Assembly: GCF_000720455.1 (NCBI RefSeq)
Contig: NZ_JOAK01000007.1
Span: forward strand, 133,401 to 197,400
DNA length: 64,000 nt
Origin: Streptomyces virginiae
Lineage (GTDB): Bacteria; Actinomycetota; Actinomycetes; Streptomycetales; Streptomycetaceae
Reading direction: 5' to 3'
Position numbers and translations under genes: made by a program. The notes under the pieces were generated by a model. The model saw nothing but the letters and a program-made list of their open reading frames with translations. It had not been told where the DNA came from and did no database searches. Shown here piece by piece: positions 1 through 9,500 of this stretch; within the stretch, counting starts at the first letter, position 1, and every line of letters starts with the position of its first letter.

Positions 1-423
1 CTTGTCGCGCACCAGGTCGGGCACCATCCCCTGGAACGCCGGGTAGTACAGCGGTTCCACGCACGCCAGCAGGAACGCCGCCAGGTAGACCAGCAGCACC
101 GACGAGGACCCCGAGGTCACGACGAGCGCGAGGACACCCGCGAGCACCGTCGCCGCCAGGTCGCCCACGACCAGGATCCGCCTGCGCTCGAACCGGTCGG
201 CGATGACGCCGCCGGACAGCGAGAGCAGCAGCAGCGGCGCGTACTCCAGGGCGTACACCACCGCCGTGTTCAGGGCCGAGCCGGTCAGCTCGAACACCAT
301 CAGCGGCAGTGCCAGGCGGTAGATCCAGTTGCCGAGCCCGGACACCACGAAGGCGAACAGCAGCAGCTCGTACGGTGCGCCGAGCCGCCGTTTCGCGAGC
401 GCGGCGCGGACGTCCGTACTCAT
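1..423 (-). CDS. MFS exporter, N-terminal part (cut by window edge)
   Basis: The first 140 or so residues of a major facilitator transporter are present; the rest lies to the left of the window. Hydrophobic helices alternate with short loops, and the loop after helix 2 has the MFS motif A-like GGVIADRFERRR. It resembles the MFS_3/transmembrane secretion effector type. The ATG at 423 overlaps the TGA of the thioesterase gene by 4 bases, so it is the last visible gene of the long minus-strand operon. Export of the pathway product is the likely role. A second exporter of the same type (12999-14270) sits inside the operon. Confidence 0.85.
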   Translation of the reverse strand, partial: MSTDVRAALAKRRLGAPYELLLFAFVVSGLGNWIYRLALPLMVFELTGSALNTAVVYALEYAPLLLLSLSGGVIADRFERRRILVVGDLAATVLAGVLALVVTSGSSSVLLVYLAAFLLACVEPLYYPAFQGMVPDLVRDK

Positions 424-1172
424 CCGGCCACCGCGCGCACCAGGCCGAGCACGGCGGTCCGCCGCGGCCGGAGGTAGAAGTGGTCGCCCGGGAACATCCG
501 CAGCCCGAACGGGCCGGACAGGTGCTCCCGCCACGCCTCCAGCTGTTCCAGCGGGATCGAGTCGTCGGTACCGCCGAGCACGGTCGCCGGCACCGGGACG
601 GGGCCGGCCGCGGCCGGCCGGTACGTCTCGATGACCTCGTAGTCGGCCCGGAAGTACGGCAGCACCATCCCGCGCAGTTCGGGATGCTCGCGCAGCTCCG
701 CCGGGACTCCGCCGTGGCGGCTGTCCATGACGTCCAGGAACTCCTCCTCGGGCAGGTCGTGGATGCGGCCCCGGTACGTGACCAGGCCGGGCGCGGGCCG
801 GGCGGAGAGGAAGACGTGCCGCGGCACGGGCCCGCCCGCCTCCGTCAGAGCCCGGGCCAGCTCGAAGGCGACCAGTGCGCCGAAGCTGTGCCCGAAGAAC
901 ACCATGGGCAGGTCCGTCTCCAGCTGCCCGGCCAGTTCCTCCACCAGCGGGCGCATACGGGTGTGCGGGCGCTCCTTGACCCGCGCCCCGCGGCCGGGGA
1001 GCTGTACGGCGCACACGTCGACGTCCTCGGGCAGGTAGCGGTGCCACCGCGCGAACTCGGAGGCGGACCCGCCCGCGTGGTGGAAGCAGTACAGCCGCAG
1101 CCGCGCCCGCTCGCGCTGCTCCCCGCGCACGGACCAGCGCGGTTCCGTGTCGTCCCGTACGGGCGCGCTCAC
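420..1172 (-). CDS. Type II thioesterase
   Basis: A 250-residue alpha/beta hydrolase of the GrsT/type II thioesterase family that clears wrongly loaded carrier domains or releases the product. It has the early CFHHAGG motif, the nucleophile motif GHSFG near residue 93, a late Asp (GGTDDS) and the catalytic His in GDHFYL. The frame is open far upstream, but a GTG at 1172 overlaps the PKS stop codon (GTGA) and gives a normal family length, so I chose it. The PKS has no built-in thioesterase, so this stand-alone enzyme may perform release as well as editing; that is inference. Confidence 0.9.
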   Translation of the reverse strand: MSAPVRDDTEPRWSVRGEQRERARLRLYCFHHAGGSASEFARWHRYLPEDVDVCAVQLPGRGARVKERPHTRMRPLVEELAGQLETDLPMVFFGHSFGALVAFELARALTEAGGPVPRHVFLSARPAPGLVTYRGRIHDLPEEEFLDVMDSRHGGVPAELREHPELRGMVLPYFRADYEVIETYRPAAAGPVPVPATVLGGTDDSIPLEQLEAWREHLSGPFGLRMFPGDHFYLRPRRTAVLGLVRAVAG

Positions 1173-4100
1173 CGGGTCCCCTCCGTCCGGCCGCGCAGCT
1201 GGGCGGCCAGGGCCGAGATGGTGGGGAACTCGAAGAGCATGCCGATGCTCAGCTCGACGCCCAGCCGGTCCCGGACCTCCGCGATCAGACCGACGGCGCT
1301 GAGCGAGTCCCCGCCGAGGTCGAAGAAGTCCGCGCCGTGGTCGATCGAGCTCATGCCGAGGGCGGCCCGCCAGGTCTCCTCCAGCAACTCGGCGATGTCC
1401 GGAGCACCGGCCCCGCCGCCGCTGCCGGCGGCCGGTACGGCGACGGACCCGGGCTCGGGCCGCGCCGCCTCGGCCGGGGCGGGAACCCGCGCCGGGGCCG
1501 CAGCCGGAGCCGGCACCGGGGCCGGCTCCGCGGTGGCCGCCGCAAGCGGCGCCCGCGGCGTCTCGGGCGGCACCGGTACCCCGTCGCGGTAGGGACGTAC
1601 GGTGACCTGGCGCGCCGGGCGGCCGCTCAGCACGTCGAACAGCAGGGCCACGCCTTCGCCGGGCGGGATGCCGTCCGAGGACGGCAGTCCGGCGGGCTCC
1701 GCCGGGGGACGCTCCCCGGCCGGCGGACCGGCCTCGAAGGGATTGCCCTCCACCTTGCGCATCGTGAAGCCGCGCACGGAGACCGCCACCACCCCGTCCC
1801 GGTCCACCAGGTCGATGTCCGACACGAGCACTCCGCCGCCGTCGCCGCCGCGTACGTGCCGTACGTGGCTGGTGAACTCGGCCGGCAGGTCGCGGTACAC
1901 CGTGACCGCGGAGTACAGCAGCGGCAGGTGGTGCGCGTCCTCGCGGCGCCGGGTGAGCGCCGTCGCGCTGTCGAGCAGCGCGGGGTGCAGCGGCCGGCCG
2001 TCCGCCTCGGCGCGGAAGCGCTCGTCGAGAGCGAGCGAACCCAGCTGCTCGTCCGCACCGCGGCGCAACGCGGTGACGTTGAGCCAGTGCGGCCCCAGTT
2101 CGGCCAGGTCCCCGGCCCCGGACGCGTCGACGGTCTCCGTCATGCGCGCGGCCACCGCCGCCAGGTCCACCTCGGGCGCGGACGGCTCCGCCGCGACCCC
2201 GATGCGGCCGTCGCAGTGCACGGTGGAGCCGGTCCGGACCGAGAAGGCCCAGGTATCGGCGCCGCGCGGTTCGAGGACGACCCTGACCCGCTCCGTCCCG
2301 TCGACGAACAGGGGCCGGCGGAACACCACTTCCCGCAGGTCCACCGGTACGCCCGAGAGCCGCGGGCACACGTCCCGGGCAGCGCGCACCACCAGGTCGA
2401 GATGACCGGTGCCCGGCAGGACCGCCCGCCCGGCGAAGCGGTGCTCGTCGAGCACCCAGTCCTTCTCCGTCAACTCCTCCTCGTACACCAGCGCTTCCGG
2501 GGCCCGGCGCTGTTCCGCCGTCCACGCGGACAGCGGCTCACCGCTGCCCGGGTCCACGGTGGACCGGGCGGCCATCCCGACGCTCGCCCAGCTCGGCCAG
2601 TTCACACTGACGCAGCGCTGCCGGGAGACGGCGGCGTGGGCGTCGAGGAAGGCGTTGGCCGCCGCGTAGTCGGCGCTGCCGACCAGCCCCGAGATCGAGG
2701 CACGACTGGAGAAGGACGTGAAGAAGTCCAGACGGGGCCGGTCCGCGAACAGCCGCTCCAGCACGAGCGTGCCGAGCAGCTTGGGCCACAGCACCGCCCT
2801 GACCTGCTCGGGCGTACGGAAGGCGATCATGCCCTCGCCGGGCAGCCCGGCCGCGTGCAGGACGCCGTGGATCTGGCCGGCCGAGTCCTCGACGCGCCGC
2901 ACCAGGGCCCGCATGGACTCCTCGTCGGTGACGTCGCCGCGTTCGGCCAGCACCGTCGCGCCGAGCCCTTCGAGACCGGCCACCTCCTCGGCGGCGGCGT
3001 CGGTGAGGCCGGAGCGGCCGACCAGGACGAGGGTGGGCGCGAGACCGGTCTCGGCCAGCCCGCGGGCGACGGCCAGCCCGAGGCCGCCGAACCCGCCGGT
3101 GATCAGATACGTGCCGTTCGGGCGGACCGGGGGCTCGGTGGCCGGCTCGTGCGGGACGGGCACCTCCACCGGCACCCAGCGCCGGTCGCCGCGCAGCGCG
3201 ACCACCGCCGGCCACTGCGGCTCCTGCACCTGCTGGGTGATCAGGTCCGCGTCCGTGCCCGGCGAAACGTCGAGCAGCATGCACTGCGCGCCGGGCACTT
3301 CGAGCGGTACGGTCCGGGCCAGCCCGGCGAGCGCCGCCTTGGCCGGGTTGACGATCTCGCCGCCGGACACGTCGGCGGCCTGCGCGGCGAGCAGCAGGAA
3401 CCGGGCGGGCAGCCGCAGCCGGGAGTGCCGGACCACGGTCTGGACGAGGGCGTACGCACTCTCCACGCCCGCGGCGGCCTGCGCCTCGACCGTGTCGGGG
3501 GTGGCCTGAGGCCAGGGCTGCGCCGCGAGGGCGTGCACGTAGACGGCGGGCTCCTCGCCCCGGGCCAGCAGCCCGTCCAGCACGGAACGCAGGCTGTCCG
3601 GCCGTGCGGGCACCACGCGGTGCCCCGCCCGGCCCAGTACGGCCGTCACGTGCCGGGCGGCGTCCGGGTCCTGCGGCAGCAGCGCCAGCGCGACGCTGCT
3701 GCGGTGGCGCGGCGGCCGTGTCCCGGTGGGCAGCTCCTCCCAGCGCATCACCGACAGCGGTGACGGCGCCGCTACGGGAGCGGCCTCCTGCACGGGCGCG
3801 GCCGCCGGGGCCGCGGACGGCTGATCGTGCGTGTCCGCAGTCCCGGGCCGTTCCGGTTCGGGCACGGTGGTCCCGGACTCCTGCGGCGCCGTCGGCGCGG
3901 GCGGGCTGATCCAGTGCCGCTCGCGCTGGTACGGATAGCCGGGCAGGGAGATCCGGCGGGCCGGACGGGCCGGGCCGACCGCTTCCCAGCGCAGGTCGTG
4001 GCCCTCGGTCCACAGCGCTCCGGCCGCCGCGAGGACGGCCTCCCGGTCGCTCCCTGCGGGGCCGAGGCCGGGTACGGCCAGGGCGTCCGCGCCGTGCCGG

Positions 4101-6577
4101 CGCGCCAGGGTGGACAGGGCGCCTCCGGGGCCGGCCTCCAGCGTGGTGAGCCGCTGTCCGTCCAGGAGCCGCGCCAGCGCGGGCCCGAACAGCACCGGGG
4201 TGGTCAACTGCCCCGCCCAGAAGGAGGGGTCGACGGCCTGCCCGTCGGTCATCGGCAGGCCCGTGGCGGCCGAGACCACCGGGATCCGCGGCGCGGACAG
4301 GGACACGCCGTCGAACGCCTCCAGGAAGCGTTCGGCGGCCGGGGCCATGGCCGGGCTGTGGAAGGCGTGCGAGGTCGCGAGCAGCTTGCACTGCACGCCG
4401 CCCGCGACCAGCCGGGCCTCGACCGCGGCGATCGCCTCGGCGGGGCCCGCGAGGACGCTCTGGCGGGGGCCGTTCACCGCCGCCAGCACCACCCCGTCGG
4501 CGGCCCCGCCCAGGAGTTCCCGGGCCTCCCGTTCACCCAGGGACACCGCGAGCATCGAACCGGCGGGCATGGCCTGCATGGCCTGCGCCCGCGCGGTCAC
4601 CAGCCGCAGCCCGTCCTCAAGGCCCGTCACCCCCGCCACCACGGCCGCGACCAGCTCGCCCACGCTGTGGCCGAGCAGCGCGACGGGGGCCACGCCCCAC
4701 GCCCGCCACATCGCGGCCAGCGAGACGCCGACCGACGCCAGCAACGGCTGCGCGTACTCGGTGCGCCCCAGCAGCTCGGCGGCGTGCGGCCCGCGCCACG
4801 CCGGTTCGAGATCGAGCCCGAGCCCGGCCACCGTGTCCAGGCACTGGCGCATCGTCTCGGTGAACGTCGCGTCGTACCCCATCAGTCCGGCGGCCATCTC
4901 CGGGCGCTGGGAGCCCTGCCCGGGGAAGAGCAGCGCGACCGGGCGGGCGGCCGCTCCCTCCGCCGGGCGGATCACGCCGCGGCCCTCCGCGTCGGAGAGC
5001 AGGGCCACCGCGTCCCGGGCCGATCCGGCGACGGCGGCCCGCCGCACCCGGTGCGCGGTCCGGCCGCCGCGCAGCGTCGAGACGGTGTCCACGAAGGCGT
5101 CCTCGCCCTGCCAGGTGAGGTGCCGGGCGAGCCGCGTGCGGACCTCCGCCTCGGCCGGCTCCGTACGCGCCGACCAGACCAGCAGTTCGGGCCCGTCGGC
5201 CGGGGTGCCCGGCCGGGCGGCCGGGCCCTGCTCCAGCAGGACGTGCGCGTTGGTGCCGCCCACGCCGAACGAGCTCACGGCGGCGGTCCGCGGCCGCTCG
5301 CCCCCGCCCGGCCAGGCGTCGCGCTGGCCCACGACCCGGAAGGGCGTCGCCCCCAGGTTCAGCTTCGGATTGGGCTCGGTGAAGTGCACCGTGGGCACCA
5401 GCTCGCCGTGCTCCAGGCACAGGACGGTCTTGATGAGACCCGCGACGCCGGCGGCCGGGCCGAGGTGGCCGATGTTCGACTTCACCGAGCCGAGGGCCAC
5501 GCTCGACGGGGTCAGCCCGCCGCCCTCGGCCAGGAAGCGGTACGCCGAGGTGAGCGCCTCGATCTCGATGGAATCGCCGATGTCCGTGCCGGTGCCGTGC
5601 GCCTCGACGTAGTCGACGTCCCCGGGCCCGAGCCCGGCCACGGTCATCGCCTCCACGACGGCCCGCGTCTGCCCGTCCACGCCCGGCGCGCTGAAACTGA
5701 CCCGGTCCGAACCGTCGTTGGTGACGGCCGAGCCGCGGATCACGGCCCGCACCGGGTCGCCGTCCGCCAGCGCGTCGGCGAGCAGCTTCAAGGCCACCAC
5801 ACCGCCGCCGTTGCCGAAGACCGTGCCGTTGGCCTTCGCGTCGAAGGGGCGGCAGACGCCGTCCTGTGAGTAGATGCTGCCCGGCGCCCAGCGGTAGCCG
5901 TGCCCGTACGGCAGCTCGATCTCCGTACCGCCCGCGAGGGCGACGTCGCACTCGCCCGAACGCAGCGCCTCGCACGCCAGGTGCACGGCCACCAGGGAGG
6001 TGGAGCAGGCGGTGGCCACCGACAGGGCGGGCCCGGTCAGGCCCAGCCGGTAGGAGGCGGTGCTGGCGACGTAGTCGTTGTTGTTGTAGATGTCCAGGGA
6101 CAGGGCGCCCGCGCGGGCCGCGAGCTCCTTGTTCGCCCGGATGTTGAACTCGGCGTACCGGTTGGAGGCGGCGCCGCCGTACACGCCCACCGTGCCGGGC
6201 ACGGCGAACGCGTCGTAGCCCGCGTCCTCCAGGGCCGAGTGCGCCAGCTCCAGGAAGAGCCGCTGCTGCGGATCGCGCATGGAGGCCTCGCGCGGGGTCA
6301 TCCCGAAGAACGCGGCGTCGAACCGGTCGGCGTCCTCCAGCAGCGGGACCCGGCGCACGTAGTGCGGGTCCCCGAGGTGCCGTTCCTCGACGCCCGCGGC
6401 CCGCAGCTCCTCGTCGCCGAGGGTGCTGAAGCAGTCCTCGCCCTCCGAGAGGGCCAGCCAGAACTCCTCCAGGTTCCGCGCGCCGGGGAACCTGCCGGCC
6501 ATACCGACGATCGCGACGGGTGCTGCGGTGTGTTCGTCGGTCGTCACGTTCATGTCCTGCTTCTCCGGCGGGTTCAT
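1169..6577 (-). CDS. Modular type I polyketide synthase, KS-AT-KR-DH-ACP
   Basis: A single 1802-residue PKS module. KS spans about 20-450, with catalytic Cys in TACSTS (~191) and His in EAHGTGT and NIGHL. AT spans about 545-860, with GHSVG (~636) and HAFH (~737), the malonyl-CoA signature. A KR with GGFGGLG and the Ser/Tyr/Asn residues (FTSFSSRAS, DYAAANAF) covers about 1050-1390. DH follows at about 1395-1640, with HxxxGxxxxP (HRFAGRAVLP) and HPALLD. After a Pro/Ala linker comes an ACP with Ser 1758 in GGDSL. KR before DH is unlike the usual order. ATG 6577 overlaps the NRPS stop (ATGA); an alternative ATG lies at 6553. The expected chemistry is one malonyl extension, ketoreduction and dehydration of the NRPS-bound chain. 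Release is by a separate enzyme. Confidence 0.93.
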   Translation of the reverse strand: MNPPEKQDMNVTTDEHTAAPVAIVGMAGRFPGARNLEEFWLALSEGEDCFSTLGDEELRAAGVEERHLGDPHYVRRVPLLEDADRFDAAFFGMTPREASMRDPQQRLFLELAHSALEDAGYDAFAVPGTVGVYGGAASNRYAEFNIRANKELAARAGALSLDIYNNNDYVASTASYRLGLTGPALSVATACSTSLVAVHLACEALRSGECDVALAGGTEIELPYGHGYRWAPGSIYSQDGVCRPFDAKANGTVFGNGGGVVALKLLADALADGDPVRAVIRGSAVTNDGSDRVSFSAPGVDGQTRAVVEAMTVAGLGPGDVDYVEAHGTGTDIGDSIEIEALTSAYRFLAEGGGLTPSSVALGSVKSNIGHLGPAAGVAGLIKTVLCLEHGELVPTVHFTEPNPKLNLGATPFRVVGQRDAWPGGGERPRTAAVSSFGVGGTNAHVLLEQGPAARPGTPADGPELLVWSARTEPAEAEVRTRLARHLTWQGEDAFVDTVSTLRGGRTAHRVRRAAVAGSARDAVALLSDAEGRGVIRPAEGAAARPVALLFPGQGSQRPEMAAGLMGYDATFTETMRQCLDTVAGLGLDLEPAWRGPHAAELLGRTEYAQPLLASVGVSLAAMWRAWGVAPVALLGHSVGELVAAVVAGVTGLEDGLRLVTARAQAMQAMPAGSMLAVSLGEREARELLGGAADGVVLAAVNGPRQSVLAGPAEAIAAVEARLVAGGVQCKLLATSHAFHSPAMAPAAERFLEAFDGVSLSAPRIPVVSAATGLPMTDGQAVDPSFWAGQLTTPVLFGPALARLLDGQRLTTLEAGPGGALSTLARRHGADALAVPGLGPAGSDREAVLAAAGALWTEGHDLRWEAVGPARPARRISLPGYPYQRERHWISPPAPTAPQESGTTVPEPERPGTADTHDQPSAAPAAAPVQEAAPVAAPSPLSVMRWEELPTGTRPPRHRSSVALALLPQDPDAARHVTAVLGRAGHRVVPARPDSLRSVLDGLLARGEEPAVYVHALAAQPWPQATPDTVEAQAAAGVESAYALVQTVVRHSRLRLPARFLLLAAQAADVSGGEIVNPAKAALAGLARTVPLEVPGAQCMLLDVSPGTDADLITQQVQEPQWPAVVALRGDRRWVPVEVPVPHEPATEPPVRPNGTYLITGGFGGLGLAVARGLAETGLAPTLVLVGRSGLTDAAAEEVAGLEGLGATVLAERGDVTDEESMRALVRRVEDSAGQIHGVLHAAGLPGEGMIAFRTPEQVRAVLWPKLLGTLVLERLFADRPRLDFFTSFSSRASISGLVGSADYAAANAFLDAHAAVSRQRCVSVNWPSWASVGMAARSTVDPGSGEPLSAWTAEQRRAPEALVYEEELTEKDWVLDEHRFAGRAVLPGTGHLDLVVRAARDVCPRLSGVPVDLREVVFRRPLFVDGTERVRVVLEPRGADTWAFSVRTGSTVHCDGRIGVAAEPSAPEVDLAAVAARMTETVDASGAGDLAELGPHWLNVTALRRGADEQLGSLALDERFRAEADGRPLHPALLDSATALTRRREDAHHLPLLYSAVTVYRDLPAEFTSHVRHVRGGDGGGVLVSDIDLVDRDGVVAVSVRGFTMRKVEGNPFEAGPPAGERPPAEPAGLPSSDGIPPGEGVALLFDVLSGRPARQVTVRPYRDGVPVPPETPRAPLAAATAEPAPVPAPAAAPARVPAPAEAARPEPGSVAVPAAGSGGGAGAPDIAELLEETWRAALGMSSIDHGADFFDLGGDSLSAVGLIAEVRDRLGVELSIGMLFEFPTISALAAQLRGRTEGTR

Positions 6578-9500
6578 CGCTGAGTGGTCCTCTTCTGGTC
6601 GTTCATGCGTCGGCGGACCGCACGCCGCGCGGCGGCCGTACCGGTCAGTGCGGCGCCGGCCGCCCGGGCCGGTGCGGCGTGCCGCACGGCGGCGGGCGGC
6701 GGCGCGATGCCCGGCGGGCCGGCGTCGCCGCCGCGCAGGTGCCGGGCGAGCAGCCGCGGGTTGGGGAAGCGGAACAGGTCCACGACCTCGACGGGGAGCC
6801 CCTGCGCCCGCAGCCGCTCGTGCATGCGCAGCAGCGACAGCGACGTCAGACCGGCGTCGAAGAAGTTCGTGGACGCGTCCAGCGGATCGGGCGAGCCGAG
6901 CCCCTCGTCGCGAACGGCGGACCCCTCGCCGAGCCGCTCACGCAGCGCGGCCACGATCACGTCCTCGGCGGCCGACGGCGCCGGCCCGGCGGCCGCCGCC
7001 GGCGGTGCCAGGGCGGCAGCGGCCCCGCGGACGTCGACCTTCCCGTTGCGGTCGAGCGGGAGTTCCTCCATGACGGCGATCCGGCCCGGCACCGCCCACG
7101 CCGGGAGCACGGCGCCCAGCTCGTGGCGCAGCTCCTCCCCGAGGACCGGATCCGCGCCCGGCGCCGCGACGAACGCGGTGATCTCCGTCCCGGAGACCAC
7201 GACGGCGCACTGCGCCACCGCCGCGTGGGCGCGCAGCGCGGCCTCGATCTCGGCAGGTTCGAGCCGGTGGCCGCCGACCGACACCTGCCGGTCGCGCCGC
7301 CCCACGAACTCGATCAGTCCGTCGGGCGTGTACCGGCCGAGGTCGCCGGTGCGGTACGCCGTCACCCCGGGCTCGCCGTACGGATCGGGCCCGAACGGCG
7401 ACGGCTCCTGCACCGGGCTGGTGCCGATCGCCAGCCCGCGCCCGCGCACGACGATCTCCCCGAGCTGTCCGACGCCCGCGCCCTCGACGAGCAGTTCGCG
7501 CCAGGGGCTGTGGGCCGCCAACGGCACACCCGCCCGGTCGCGGCGGCGTCGCACGGGATCGCCCGCCGGGTCGCGCCAGCGCAGCCAGGAGCTCAGCTGC
7601 GGGGTCTCGGTGGTCCCGTAGCCGTGGTGGATCTCCGCGGCGGGCGCGACGCGCCGCAGCTCCCGCGCCACCGGGTCGGTGAGCAGTGCCCCGGAGAGCA
7701 CCACGTGCCTCAGCCGGTCGAGCCGCCTGCCCGTGCCGCGCGCCGCCGAGGCGAGCAGCTGGACCAGGCCCGGGGTGGCGTGCACGGCCGTGATCCGCTC
7801 CTCCGCCAGCAGCTCCACGAGCGCCCCGGGCTCGGTGCCCGCCGCCGGCAGGTGGAGGGCGGCGCCGCTGGTCAGGGGAACCAGCACGTCGCGCAGCACC
7901 GGGTCGTGGCCCGGCGCGGACAGCATCAGGAACCGGTCCTCGGGGCCGGTGCCGAAGGCCTCGCGGTACCAGTGCAGTGCCTCGGGCAGCGCCTCGCGCG
8001 GAGCGAACACCACACTGGGCTCCCCGGTGGTGCCCGACGTGCACAGGGCGTGCCCCCAGTCGAGGACGACCGGCTCGGTGGCCGGACGCGGCAGGTCCGG
8101 GCCGGTCAGCACCGGCACCGGCCAGTCGGCGCCGTCGCCGGTGAGCACCGCCTCGGCGCCGCAGCCGGCGAGCGCGGCCAGCAGCCGGCGGGCGGGCAGG
8201 GCCGCGTCCACCAGGGCCACCGAGCACCCGCAGTGCCAGGCCGCCAGGAGTTCGACGACGGACGCGGGCGACCGGTCGCCCGGCAGCAGCACGGCGCGCC
8301 CCGACCAGCCGGCCGCGCGCAGGGCCTCCGAGCGCGCCACGACCCGCTCGTGCAGCTCCCCGTACGTCATCCGGCCGCCGGGGTGGCTCAGCGCCACCCG
8401 GTCGGCGTGCAGCGCGGCCGTCCGGCCGAAGGCCTCGGCCACGCCGGTGAGGGCCGGACGCGGGACCGGGCCGGCGGGCGGCCGGTCGCCGCCCAGCGGC
8501 CACCCGGACGGCGCCCGGCCGGGGTCGGCGGGGGCCTCCCGCAGGAGCCGGACGACCTGGCCGAGCAGGTGCCGGGCGGTCTCCGCGTCGAAGACGTCGA
8601 GGGCGTGCACCAGTTGGAGCCGGTAGCCCGACTCGCCCTCCCGGTGCAGGTACAGGCCGAGGTCGAACAGGGAGCCGGTGGTGCCCGGCTCCACCGGCTC
8701 GGCCGGGACCCCGTCGAACGAGGGGGCGGGAGCGGCGTGCGTGAGGTCGTTGAACCAGATCTGGTAGAGCGGGTTGCGGCTGAGGTTGCGGGGGAGGCCC
8801 AGCGCCCGGACGATCTGCTCGAAGTCCGCGCCGGCGTGGCCGTGGGCGTCGATCATCGTGTCGGAGACCTGGCGGACCAGCGCGGAGAAGCTCTCCGCGG
8901 ACCCCACGTCGACCCGCACCGGCAGGGTGTCGATGAGGAAGCCGATGACGTCCTCGCTGGGGCCTCCGTCGCGGGAGGACCACGGGACACCGACGACGAC
9001 CTCCTCCTGCCCGCTCCACGAGGTGAGCACGGCGGCGAAGGCCGCGAGCACCACGGCGACGGGAGTGACCCCGGTGCGCCGCGCCACCTCCTCCAGGAGC
9101 CGTGCGTCCGCCCCGCCCACCGTGGACTCGACGGCGCCGCCCTCGAAGGTGGTGACGGCCGGGCGGCGCGCCTGGAAGGGCAGCCCGTGGGTGCGCGGGG
9201 CGTCGCCCAGCCGGTCCACCCAGTAGGCGAGGTGCGCCTCCTGCTCGGCGGCGTCCTCGCGGCCCGCCCGGTCCACCAGCAGGTCGCCGAAGTGCGGCGG
9301 CTCGTCCGCGGGCGGGAACCCGTCGTAGGCGGCGGCCAGTTCCGCCAGGAAGACGTCCACCGAGCGCTGGTCGGCGATCGCGTGGTGCAGCACGGCCACC
9401 AGGCAGCCGTCCCCGTCCCCGCCCTGTGCGTACAGCACCCGCAGCAGCGGCGCGCGGTCGACGGGCAGCGGCTCGGCCGCGGCCCCGGCCGCCAGTTCCC

